A stretch of DNA of 49,349 nucleotides from Acidimicrobiia bacterium (GTDB taxonomy: Bacteria > Actinomycetota > Acidimicrobiia > Acidimicrobiales > UBA8592): NCBI GenBank assembly GCA_030431575.1, contig JAUIIS010000005.1, forward strand, positions 1-49,349. Direction: 5' to 3'. This document shows, in pieces, positions 32,891 to 40,523 of the stretch. Under the pieces are notes generated by a model. It ran no database searches and was not told where the DNA came from. It saw only the letters and a list, made by a program, of their open reading frames with translations. Made by a program: the position numbers and the translations under genes. Every line of letters begins with the position of its first letter. Within the stretch, counting starts at the first letter, position 1.

Positions 32891-34768
32891 ATGGAGCCCC
32901 CTAGTACCAGCGCATCCGACAAGGACGCGCCAAAAGAGAGCACTCCGCAAGCCAGCACCACCTCAGTTGGGTCGGCACCAGCGGTCGAAGCCGAGCTATC
33001 CAACGCTGGCAGATCAGCTGGCTGGAAGCTGTTGTGGGGCTCGGTCAAAGAGCAGCGGCTGGGCATCTTCTTGGGCATGCTGATCGCGCTCATCTGGACT
33101 GTTGGGCGCGTGGCCATTCCGTTGCTGGTGCAGGCCGGTATCGACCGTGGCATCGAGGGTGACGACTCCGCTACCAAATGGGCGCTGTATGTAGTGGGGG
33201 CCGGCGTCTTGTCGGGCATCTTCTTGGGCCTGCGCCGATACGTGGCTTTCCACAACGCCCGCATCGTCGAAGCTCGCATGCGCGATCGACTGTTTGCCCA
33301 CATTCAGCGCCTGCACTTTGCCTTCCACGACGCCAACGCCACCGGCGACCTAATGAGCCGAGCCAACACCGACCTTCAGCAGTACCAGAACATCATCACC
33401 ATCATTCCCCTGATCACCGGAAACCTGCTGACCGTCATTGCGGTCACCATCATCATGGTGTGGGTCCAACCGCTACTGGCTGTGCTGGCGCTTAGCTCGC
33501 TGCCGTTCGTGAACTGGCTAGGTAAGCGGTTCGCCCAGAAGCTGCACCCATCGGTAATGGGCATCCAACGCGAGTCGGCCAACCTGGCCACCGTTGTCGA
33601 AGAAACCGTCACTGGCGTCCGCGTCATGAAGGGTTTCGGAGCTGAAGACGTGCAGCGCGACAAGCTGTCGGGCGCCGCCGACGAGGTGTACAGGCACTCC
33701 ATGGCGGCATCCATGACCCGGTCTCGCTACGGGCCAGCTATGGAGATCATGCCCAATCTTGGACTCATCGTCGTCTTGGGTTTCGGCGGGCACTTGGTGC
33801 TGGACGGCCAAATGACGGTGGGCGAGCTGGTCAGCTTCAACATCTACGTCATGTTGCTCGTTCAGCCGCTGCGGATGCTTGGCGTTGCTGTCGCCAACGG
33901 TCAACGAGCCGCCGCAGCGGGCGAGCGTATCAACGAGATCTTGTCCACGTCGCCCTCCATCGTTGCCCCAACCAAACCCTTGGCGCTTCCCGCTACCGGG
34001 CCTCGAGGAAAGGTTGTCTTCGACAACGTCACGTTCGGCTACCAGCCAGACGACACTATCCACCAGGGCGAACCCAACCCAGTGCTGGTGAACCTCAGCT
34101 TCGAGATCCAGCCAGGAGAATCTGTGGCCATCGTGGGTGCCACCGGCTCTGGCAAGTCCACCATCGCCAACCTGTTGCCTCGTTTCTACGACGTGGACTC
34201 GGGAACCATCAGTCTCGACGGCGTCGACGTGCGCAACCTGCGACCCCAGGACCTCCGTCGTGAAGTTGGGCTGGTATTCGAGGAAACGTTCCTGTTCAAC
34301 GCCACCATCCGAGACAACATCGCTTACGCAAACCCTGATGCCTCGCAAGAAGATGTTGAGTTGGCCACCACGCTGGCCGGCGCCGACTTCATCGCCGACC
34401 TGCCAGCCAGCTATGGCACAGAAATCGGCGAACGTGGTTTCAGCCTGTCGGGCGGGCAACGCCAACGCCTTGCCATCGCCCGAGCCCTGCTGGCCAACCC
34501 TCGGGTCCTCATTCTCGACGACGCCACCTCAGCGGTCGACCCCACCAAAGAACACGAGATCCGCGACGCTCTGGCCGTCGCCATGGACAAGCGCACCACC
34601 ATCGTCATTGCGCACCGCCCAGGCACCATTGCCCTGGCCGACCGGGTCATCGTGTTGGACGAAGGCCAGGTCGTGGCCGAAGGCGCACACGCAGACCTCA
34701 TGGCCAACAACGCTCGCTACCGAGAACTCCTCGCCGCCGAGGAGGTGCCTAGTGTCCCGTCCAGTTAG
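32891..34768 (+). CDS. Heterodimeric ABC exporter subunit 1 (degenerate ATP site)
   Basis: A TMD-NBD half-transporter of the type-IV exporter fold: six membrane helices in about residues 50-350, then the NBD. Walker A is GATGSGKST and the signature is the canonical LSGGQRQR. The Q-loop reads VFEETFLF (Glu instead of Gln), and Walker B ends in D543-D544, so the catalytic Glu is replaced by Asp. This is the pattern of the non-catalytic subunit in heterodimeric exporters. The ATG at 32891 has a GGGGA site. The C-terminus SVPSS and the stop are encoded by the inserted mobile element; without it the protein would end in PS at a TAA overlapping the next ATG. Confidence 0.93.
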   Translation: MEPPSTSASDKDAPKESTPQASTTSVGSAPAVEAELSNAGRSAGWKLLWGSVKEQRLGIFLGMLIALIWTVGRVAIPLLVQAGIDRGIEGDDSATKWALYVVGAGVLSGIFLGLRRYVAFHNARIVEARMRDRLFAHIQRLHFAFHDANATGDLMSRANTDLQQYQNIITIIPLITGNLLTVIAVTIIMVWVQPLLAVLALSSLPFVNWLGKRFAQKLHPSVMGIQRESANLATVVEETVTGVRVMKGFGAEDVQRDKLSGAADEVYRHSMAASMTRSRYGPAMEIMPNLGLIVVLGFGGHLVLDGQMTVGELVSFNIYVMLLVQPLRMLGVAVANGQRAAAAGERINEILSTSPSIVAPTKPLALPATGPRGKVVFDNVTFGYQPDDTIHQGEPNPVLVNLSFEIQPGESVAIVGATGSGKSTIANLLPRFYDVDSGTISLDGVDVRNLRPQDLRREVGLVFEETFLFNATIRDNIAYANPDASQEDVELATTLAGADFIADLPASYGTEIGERGFSLSGGQRQRLAIARALLANPRVLILDDATSAVDPTKEHEIRDALAVAMDKRTTIVIAHRPGTIALADRVIVLDEGQVVAEGAHADLMANNARYRELLAAEEVPSVPSS

Positions 34769-34916
34769 AGCGCTGGATAATTCGGTGGAGAATGACCTGG
34801 TCAACAAGGCGCGGCTTCGAAGGCGCACTGCCACCCGTGCATCAAGAAGGTGCAACGCCGTTGGGCTGGTCAGGCGACAGCGAATCATGTGGCGAAATAG
34901 CCGGACGGGACACTAG
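34749..34916. mobile_element. MITE-like insertion between the two ABC exporter genes
   Basis: CTAGTGTCCCGTCC (34749-34762) and GGACGGGACACTAG (34903-34916) are perfect inverted copies. The simplest reading is a 160-bp element with TGTCCCGTCC...GGACGGGACA ends, flanked by a duplicated CTAG. It contains no transposase frame. CTAG targeting and TGT/ACA ends recall the IS481 family (inference). Left of it lies AGGAGGTG (34740-34747); right of it CTA-ATG begins subunit 2. Deleting one CTAG-to-CTAG copy gives AGGAGGTGCCTAGCTAATG, with a stop/start overlap in frame for both genes. Confidence 0.75.
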
Positions 34917-34919
34917 CTA

Positions 34920-36701
34920 ATGGGTTGGCCAATGAGCCCCGGCGTGGGCGACGACGACAAACTCGACATCGCGGGCACCTCCCAAGTGCTGCGCCGCAGC
35001 GCCAAGATGCTTGGCCCCTACCGCAAGCGTGCCGTGCTGGCCGCAGTCTTCTTGGTGGCATGGACCGCCATGCTCGTCGCCGGCCCGCTGCTGGTGCGAC
35101 GCGGCATCGACAGCGGACTCGAACAGAACGACGCCACCGCACTCAACACCTCGGTGGTGCTCTACATCGCCGCCGCCATCGCGTCCTACTGGTTCTACCG
35201 TCTCGCCGTGGTGAACCTAGCCATCGTGGGCGAAGGGTTCCTCCGAGATCTTCGCAATCGAGTGTTTGGCCGCATTCTCAAACACTCCATGCCGTTCTTC
35301 GACCGCAACAAGTCCGGCGTTCTCATCTCGCGCATGACCTCCGACGTCGACTCGCTGCAAGACCTCGTGCAAATGGGGCTGCTCATGTTTGTGAGCGCCG
35401 TCTTGTTGCTCACCGCCTCGGCCGTCACGCTGCTGTTGTTGAGCTGGAAACTGTTCCTGCTCTGCCTCGTCACCTTGCCACCCGTGGCCGCAGCATCGGT
35501 GAAGTTCCATCGAGACTCCAACAAAGCATTCCTGGCGGTCCGAGACTCGGTGGGCACCACGTTGTCCAGCCTCCAAGAAGGCATCAGCGGCGTCCGCATC
35601 GTCCAGGCCTTCGCCCGGGAATCCGCCGAAGCCGAAAAGTTCGCGGTCACCAACCGCCAGCTCTACCGGACGCACATGGATTCGGTGAAGGTGGCTGCCT
35701 GGTACCTGCCGGTGGTGGAGATCGCCGGTGCCATCACCACCGCCATTGCGTTGGGCGTTGGCGGGTGGCTCATTGTCGAAGGACAAGTAACCCTGGGCAC
35801 TGTCGCGGCGTTCATCTTGATCCTCCAAAGCATGTTTGGCCCCGTCCAGCAGCTCAGCCAACTGTTCAACCTGGTGCAGTCCGGCGCCGCCAGCCTCAAC
35901 AAGATCTACCAACTCCTCGACGAACCTCTTGAGCAACAAGACGACAATGCCTCGGTGCCTTTGCCCGCAGGCGGCGCCATCGAAGTGGACAACGTGGGCT
36001 TCAGCTACGTCGAGGGTGAGCCGGTGCTCGATGGCGTCTCGGTCACCATCCCGGCCAAAGAACGCATCGCGTTCGTCGGCCCAACCGGTGCAGGTAAGTC
36101 CACGCTGGCCAAGGTCATCGCCCGCTTCTACGACCCCACCGTTGGCGCAGTGCGGGTCGGCGGCGTAGATCTTCGAGAGGTCTCTCAAGACTCGTTGCGC
36201 TCGGGCATCGTGGTCGTGCCCCAAGAAGGCTTCCTCTTCGCTGGCACCGTCGCCGACAACATACGCCTCGCCCGCCCCGCGGCGTCCGACGCCGAGGTGC
36301 GCTCCGCCGTCGAACGCATCGGGGTGGCCCCCATCTTTGACGCCCTCCCCGATGGCCTCAACACCGAGGTTCGAGAACGCGGCACCCGCTTGTCCGCAGG
36401 CGAGAAACAGCTGGTGTCCCTTGCCCGAGCGGCCCTGGTGGACCCCGACATCTTGGTGTTGGACGAGGCCACCTCGAGCATCGACCCCGGCACCGAAGCC
36501 ATCGTCGAAGCCGCCATGGAAACCCTCATGCAGGCGCGCACGGTCATTGTCATCGCCCACCGCCTCTCCACCTCCGAACGCTGCGACCGCGTCGCCGTTA
36601 TCGATGCCGGCGGCATCACCGAACTGGGCACCCACGACGCCCTCATCACCCAAGGCGGCCACTACGCCGACCTCTACAATGCCTGGACCCAAGTGGTCTA
36701 A
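34920..36701 (+). CDS. Heterodimeric ABC exporter subunit 2 (catalytic ATP site)
   Basis: The partner half-transporter, 593 residues: six membrane helices in about 40-320 and an NBD with GPTGAGKST, the Q-loop VVPQEGFLF and Walker B LVLDEATSSID with the catalytic E516. The signature is LSAGEKQL instead of LSGGQ. Its non-canonical signature would face subunit 1's Asp-containing site, giving one degenerate and one working site, as in TM287/288-like exporters. The ATG at 34920 now follows the mobile element and has only a weak GGGAC upstream; an in-frame ATG at 34932 is an alternative. Substrate unknown. Confidence 0.92.
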   Translation: MGWPMSPGVGDDDKLDIAGTSQVLRRSAKMLGPYRKRAVLAAVFLVAWTAMLVAGPLLVRRGIDSGLEQNDATALNTSVVLYIAAAIASYWFYRLAVVNLAIVGEGFLRDLRNRVFGRILKHSMPFFDRNKSGVLISRMTSDVDSLQDLVQMGLLMFVSAVLLLTASAVTLLLLSWKLFLLCLVTLPPVAAASVKFHRDSNKAFLAVRDSVGTTLSSLQEGISGVRIVQAFARESAEAEKFAVTNRQLYRTHMDSVKVAAWYLPVVEIAGAITTAIALGVGGWLIVEGQVTLGTVAAFILILQSMFGPVQQLSQLFNLVQSGAASLNKIYQLLDEPLEQQDDNASVPLPAGGAIEVDNVGFSYVEGEPVLDGVSVTIPAKERIAFVGPTGAGKSTLAKVIARFYDPTVGAVRVGGVDLREVSQDSLRSGIVVVPQEGFLFAGTVADNIRLARPAASDAEVRSAVERIGVAPIFDALPDGLNTEVRERGTRLSAGEKQLVSLARAALVDPDILVLDEATSSIDPGTEAIVEAAMETLMQARTVIVIAHRLSTSERCDRVAVIDAGGITELGTHDALITQGGHYADLYNAWTQVV

Positions 36702-36793
36702 CGCCGTCGCCAGCGTGCGAGCGTTCGCGTTGGTGTTGTGTGTGGCGTGAAGCCGCGAGAGATCGGTGTCGGGTGGCTTGTGGGTTTTCTGGC

Positions 36794-36876
36794 GGGGTCA
36801 GATGTGGTGCATTTCATTTCGTTGGTGGTTGGCGGGGGCGGCCTGTTGCGAAATGAAATGCACCACATCTGACCCC
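36794..36876. repeat. Perfect 28-bp inverted repeat (83-bp hairpin)
   Basis: GGGGTCAGATGTGGTGCATT... (36794-36821) is perfectly inverted at 36849-36876 around a 27-nt G-rich loop. It lies between the convergent ends of ABC subunit 2 and meaB, 13 bp from the meaB stop. The GGGGTCAGA...TCTGACCCC outer ends resemble REP hairpins mobilised by RAYT-type transposases. It could also act as a bidirectional transcription barrier. No second copy is in the window. The stretch 36702-36793 holds nothing else. Confidence 0.8.
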
Positions 36877-36889
36877 ATTGGCAGGGCAG

Positions 36890-37864
36890 TTAGACGCCCA
36901 GGATGGTGGCAACCAGGGTGCGGGCCGCTTCGGCGGGGGAGACGTCGCGGTTGCCCGCTCTGGCCAGCAGGTCGGTGCCGGTGGCGCCCGACAGGGTGGC
37001 CTCGGCCTTGACGGCCAGTAACTGGTCGACCCGGTTCTTGACCTCCATGCGAAGTCGGCCGGCGCGGCGGGCTTCGAGCGTGTCGGTGTCGATGAGGTGT
37101 TGGTAGTGCGCCTGGACCGCTTCCCATACCTCGGGCGAGCCGGTGCCATCGAGCGCTGTGCTCATGATGATGGGGGGCCGGTAGCCGCTTTCGTCTTCTT
37201 GGCCGCTGACATGGCTGAGCTCCAGCATGAGCTCGAGGTCTCGGCGGGCATCGTTGGCACCGGGGCGGTCGGCCTTGTTCACAACAAACACATCGGCCAC
37301 CTCTAGCAGGCCAGCCTTGTTGGCTTGCACCGCGTCGCCCATTCCGGGGGTTACCACCACCACGGTGGTGTCGGCGGTACCGGCAACGTCGACCTCTACT
37401 TGGCCTACGCCCACGGTCTCGATGATTACGGGGTCAAAGCCAGCTGCATCGAAGAGCCTGACGGCGCCAGGGACGGCAAGCGCGAGGCCGCCGGAGTGGC
37501 CCCGGGTGGCCATGCTGCGAATGAATGCAGATTCGCCCGCGATGTCGTCCATGCGGATGCGGTCGCCCAAGATGGCGCCGCCGGTAAGGGGAGATGATGG
37601 GTCGACAGCCAGCACCGCTGGGCGCAGTCCCATCTGAGGCAACAGTCGAGTGAGCTGCCCCGTCAGCGTGGACTTGCCAGAGCCGGGAGCGCCCGTGATG
37701 CCGACGATGTGACCCTTGCCTGAGGCCGGGTGCGCTAGCTCGGTAATCTCGTCGGCTTCGGCTCCGCCACGCTCGACATGGGTGAGGAGGCGCCCTAGTG
37801 CCCGACGTTCGCCTTCTTGTGATCGTTCGAAGAGCTCTTCGAGGCTGGCGTGGCGAATGCTCAC
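36890..37864 (-). CDS. meaB: MeaB-family G-protein chaperone of a B12-dependent mutase
   Basis: A G3E-family GTPase that loads and repairs the cobalamin cofactor of acyl-CoA mutases. The 324 residues contain GITGAPGSGKST (P-loop), the Mg/switch region AVDPSSPLTGGAILGDRIRM, IETVGVGQVEVDVAGTADTT (Walker B/switch) and VVNKADRPG (NKxD). Length and order match MeaB/ArgK. It overlaps the B12-subunit gene by four bases (ATGA), forming the last gene of the mutase operon. The GTPase domain is stand-alone here, unlike the IcmF fusion. Confidence 0.95.
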   Translation of the reverse strand: MSIRHASLEELFERSQEGERRALGRLLTHVERGGAEADEITELAHPASGKGHIVGITGAPGSGKSTLTGQLTRLLPQMGLRPAVLAVDPSSPLTGGAILGDRIRMDDIAGESAFIRSMATRGHSGGLALAVPGAVRLFDAAGFDPVIIETVGVGQVEVDVAGTADTTVVVVTPGMGDAVQANKAGLLEVADVFVVNKADRPGANDARRDLELMLELSHVSGQEDESGYRPPIIMSTALDGTGSPEVWEAVQAHYQHLIDTDTLEARRAGRLRMEVKNRVDQLLAVKAEATLSGATGTDLLARAGNRDVSPAEAARTLVATILGV

Positions 37865-38268
37865 GCGGCTGACGATGCGTTGACTGCGTCTCGGACGGTC
37901 TGCACCACAACCTCGGCAGAGGCGCCTGGGCCAATAACGGCGGCAACACCCTTTTCGGTCAGTTCTGCCACGTCTTCGTCGGGCACGATGCCGCCAACAA
38001 TGACCGGGATGTCCAGGTCGGCGTCGGCCAGGGCTGCCACCATGCGTGGGGCCAGGGTGAGGTGGCCGGCATTGTGCATGGACAGCCCAATGGCATCGGC
38101 GTCTTCTTCTTCGGCGGCCGCAACAATGCTGGCTGCGGTTTGGCGCAGGCCAAGGTAGATGACTTCCATGCCGGCATCACGCAGGATGCGGGCTACGACC
38201 TTGATGCCTCGATCGTGGCCATCGAGACCAAGTTTGGCCAAGATGACGCGGAGTTGGGGTTCAGACAC
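37861..38268 (-). CDS. icmB: Acyl-CoA mutase small subunit, B12-binding (IcmB-like)
   Basis: A 135-residue cobalamin-binding domain. It has the base-on ligand motif DxHxxG (GLDGHDRG near residue 15-22), the SMHNAGH segment in place of the usual SxL loop, and VGGIVPDEDVAELTEKGV with the Gly-rich strand that ends the domain. The size equals stand-alone IcmB (136 aa) rather than the large methylmalonyl-CoA mutase chain. It must pair with the adjacent catalytic subunit. It starts 17 bp after the large-subunit stop and overlaps meaB by four bases. Confidence 0.88.
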   Translation of the reverse strand: MSEPQLRVILAKLGLDGHDRGIKVVARILRDAGMEVIYLGLRQTAASIVAAAEEEDADAIGLSMHNAGHLTLAPRMVAALADADLDIPVIVGGIVPDEDVAELTEKGVAAVIGPGASAEVVVQTVRDAVNASSAA

Positions 38269-38285
38269 GGTGGTTCCTTAGGGTC

Positions 38286-39941
38286 TCAGACGATCGCTTT
38301 TTCGACGTACGTGCCGAACTCGGATTCCATGGCCATCACGATTTCTTCTTCGGTGGCGTAGGTCTTGACGGCCTCGATGATGGAGGGCATCACGTTAGTT
38401 GTGGGCTCGGCCGCAGCAGCGGTTACGACGGCAAGTGCATCGGCAACCGCTGCATCGTTGCGGTCGGTCTTGACGTTGGCCAATCGCTTGAGCTGGTAGT
38501 CCTCGGTTTGGCTGTCGATGCGCAACAGGTTGCGGTCGCTGGGGTCGTCGCCTTCGGTGAAGTCGTTGACACCCACGATGATGCGACGGCCAGCGTTGAC
38601 CTCGCGCTCGAAGCGGTAGGCCGCGTCGGCGATCTCGCCAACGAAGTACCCATTTTCGATACCCACGTAGGTGCCTTCGAGGATGGACCCGTTACCAAGG
38701 TCGAGGAGGTGAGCAAAAATGTCTTCTGCCTGGCGTTCCATCTCGTCGGTCATCCACTCGACATAGGGGGCACCGCCTAGCGGGTCGGCCACGTTGGCCA
38801 CGCCGGTCTCGTGCGCCACGATCTGTTGGGTGCGCAGCGCAATGCGGGCCGCTTTCTCGGTGGGTAACGCCACCGCTTCGTCGAAGCTATCGGTGTGCAA
38901 CGACTGGGTGCCCCCAATGGCACCGGCCAATGCCTGGATGCCGACGCGAGCGATGTTGATTTCGGGCTGCTGCGCAGTGAGCGAAACCCCGGCTGTTTGG
39001 GTGTGGAACCGGCACAACATGGCGCGCTCGTCGGTGGCGCCGTAGCGCTCTTTCATCCAGCGAGCCCAGATGCGACGAGCGGCACGGAACTTGCCGATCT
39101 CCTCGAAGAAGTCGATGTGGCTGTTGAAGAAGAAGCTAAGCCGCTTGCCAAATTCGTTGACGTCTTGACCCTCGGCAATGGCGGCTTCGACGTAGGCAAA
39201 ACCGTTGGCCAATGTGAAGGCCAGCTCTTGTGCAGCGGTCGAGCCAGCCTCGCGAATGTGGTAGCCCGAGATAGACACTGGGTGCCAGCGCGGCATTTCG
39301 GTGGTCGTGTATTTCACCATGTCGGTGACGATCCGCATAGACGGCCGGGGAGGGTAGATGTACTCCTTTTGGGCTTGGTATTCCTTGAGGATGTCGTTCT
39401 GGATCGTGCCAGCCAGCTTGTCGGTGGGCACGCCTTGTTTCTCGGCCACTGCGACGTACATGGCCAACAGGATGGCGGCTGGGCCGTTGATGGTCATGGA
39501 CGTGGACACACCAGACAGGTCAATGCCGTCGAAGAGGTCTTCCATGTCGGCCAAGGTGTCGACGGCTACGCCCGCACGGCCAACCTCGCCCAGCGACCAT
39601 TCGGAGTCGGAGTCGCGGCCCATGAGGGTGGGCATGTCGAACGCGGTGGATAGGCCGGTGCCGCCGTGGCGCAGGAGTTCTTTGAAGCGAGCGTTGGTGT
39701 CTTCAGCAGTTCCGAACCCCGCAAACATGCGCATGGTCCAAAGACGAGACCGGTACATGGTGGGGTAGACACCGCGGGTGTAGGGGTACTGGCCGGGGTA
39801 GGGGCCATCGCCGTAGACGGGTTCAACGGGTACGCCCGACATGGTCTCGAAGGGAACGTCGCGCAATGGGGTAGCGCCGTAGGCCTCAAGCCACGAGGCC
39901 TTCAGTTCTTCGTTGGTTGGCGTGCTGGATTCGTCGGTCAC
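38286..39941 (-). CDS. icmA: B12-dependent acyl-CoA mutase large subunit, isobutyryl-CoA mutase type
   Basis: A TIM-barrel subunit of a coenzyme-B12 carbon-skeleton mutase, 551 residues, with no B12 domain of its own (compare IcmA, 566 aa). The substrate-pocket positions, from my recollection of the family, read F73 in RMFAGFG (Tyr in methylmalonyl-CoA mutase, Phe in IcmA) and Q191 in YQAQKEY (Arg207 in methylmalonyl-CoA mutase, Gln in IcmA). A100 is found where 2-hydroxyisobutyryl-CoA mutase has Asp. H228 in ISGYHI is conserved. Interconversion of isobutyryl- and n-butyryl-CoA is the inferred reaction. It leads the icmA-icmB-meaB operon and is divergent from a MarR gene. Automatic annotation will probably say methylmalonyl-CoA mutase. 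Confidence 0.87.
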   Translation of the reverse strand: MTDESSTPTNEELKASWLEAYGATPLRDVPFETMSGVPVEPVYGDGPYPGQYPYTRGVYPTMYRSRLWTMRMFAGFGTAEDTNARFKELLRHGGTGLSTAFDMPTLMGRDSDSEWSLGEVGRAGVAVDTLADMEDLFDGIDLSGVSTSMTINGPAAILLAMYVAVAEKQGVPTDKLAGTIQNDILKEYQAQKEYIYPPRPSMRIVTDMVKYTTTEMPRWHPVSISGYHIREAGSTAAQELAFTLANGFAYVEAAIAEGQDVNEFGKRLSFFFNSHIDFFEEIGKFRAARRIWARWMKERYGATDERAMLCRFHTQTAGVSLTAQQPEINIARVGIQALAGAIGGTQSLHTDSFDEAVALPTEKAARIALRTQQIVAHETGVANVADPLGGAPYVEWMTDEMERQAEDIFAHLLDLGNGSILEGTYVGIENGYFVGEIADAAYRFEREVNAGRRIIVGVNDFTEGDDPSDRNLLRIDSQTEDYQLKRLANVKTDRNDAAVADALAVVTAAAAEPTTNVMPSIIEAVKTYATEEEIVMAMESEFGTYVEKAIV

Positions 39942-39960
39942 GATGTCGATCCTGATTTAG

Positions 39961-39972
39961 TTGGACGTCCAA
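39961..39972. promoter_or_regulatory. 12-bp perfect palindrome, putative MarR operator
   Basis: TTGGACGTCCAA is a perfect palindrome in the 44-bp gap between the mutase start (39941, minus) and the MarR-family start (39986, plus). An imperfect further copy, AGTTGGGTCCTA, follows at 39975-39986, next to the MarR start. TTGn6CAA-type sites are common for MarR proteins, so autoregulation and repression of the mutase operon are inferred. Confidence 0.55.
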
Positions 39973-39985
39973 GTAGTTGGGTCCT

Positions 39986-40489
39986 ATGGTACACGCGATG
40001 TCGTTGCGGTTCGACCCCATCTCTGAAGCCCGAAAAAACTGGGGACAGGCTGGCTGGGGTGCCGTGGATGCCATGGCGGCAGCCACGTCGATAACCCGGG
40101 CCCACCAGATCCTGCTTGGTCGCATAAACGCCGTGCTGGGGCCATTGGGTCTGAACTTCAGCCGCTTCGAAGCGTTGGCCCTTTTGCGGTTCAGTCGCAA
40201 GCAAGAACTCCCGCTGGGCAAGATCGGCGAACGACTGCAGGTGCACCCCACCAGCGTTACTAACACTATCGACCGGCTACAACGCGACGGCCTCGTGCAG
40301 CGGGTGGCACACCCCACCGATGGACGGGCCACATTGGCCCGCCTCACCCCCGAAGGTCGAAAGCGGGTAGAGGCTGCCCAAGAGGCCTTGGCCAAGATTG
40401 AGTTTGGCTTCAGCGGCCTCGACGTGCGGGCCCTCAACCGGCTTGACACCGACATCAAACAGCTCCGACAACAGGCCGGCGACTTCTAA
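39986..40489 (+). CDS. MarR-family transcriptional regulator
   Basis: A winged-helix regulator of about 167 residues. LGLNFSRFEALALLRFS, KIGERLQVHPTSVTNTIDRLQRDGLVQRVAHPTDGRATLARLTPEGR is the complete helix-turn-helix plus wing (DGRA with the usual wing arginine). Start choice is open between 39986 and 39998 (MSLRFDP); the track's TTG at 39977 is less likely. It is divergent from the acyl-CoA mutase operon with a palindrome between them, so an acyl-CoA or related acid is the likely inducer (inference). Confidence 0.9.
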   Translation: MVHAMSLRFDPISEARKNWGQAGWGAVDAMAAATSITRAHQILLGRINAVLGPLGLNFSRFEALALLRFSRKQELPLGKIGERLQVHPTSVTNTIDRLQRDGLVQRVAHPTDGRATLARLTPEGRKRVEAAQEALAKIEFGFSGLDVRALNRLDTDIKQLRQQAGDF

Positions 40490-40523
40490 CTCAAGAGCGT
40501 GCCGGGGATGCCGATTGCCATGT

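Noticed and set aside
33518-34465. 315-codon minus-strand ORF opposite ABC subunit 1
   Set aside because: Same kind of antisense shadow; the exporter frame carries every ABC motif.
34749-34916. Remnant transposase coding sequence inside the insertion
   Set aside because: Short frames inside are Arg-rich and interrupted; no transposase motif (DDE, HUH or Tyr) is visible, so the element is treated as non-autonomous.
35217-36692. 491-codon minus-strand ORF opposite ABC subunit 2
   Set aside because: Gly/Asp/Val-rich antisense shadow of an NBD; no start signal and no family pattern.
39942-39985. Cobalamin riboswitch ahead of the B12 mutase operon
   Set aside because: The intergenic region is only 44 bp and no B12-box sequence is seen; a riboswitch would need about 200 nt.
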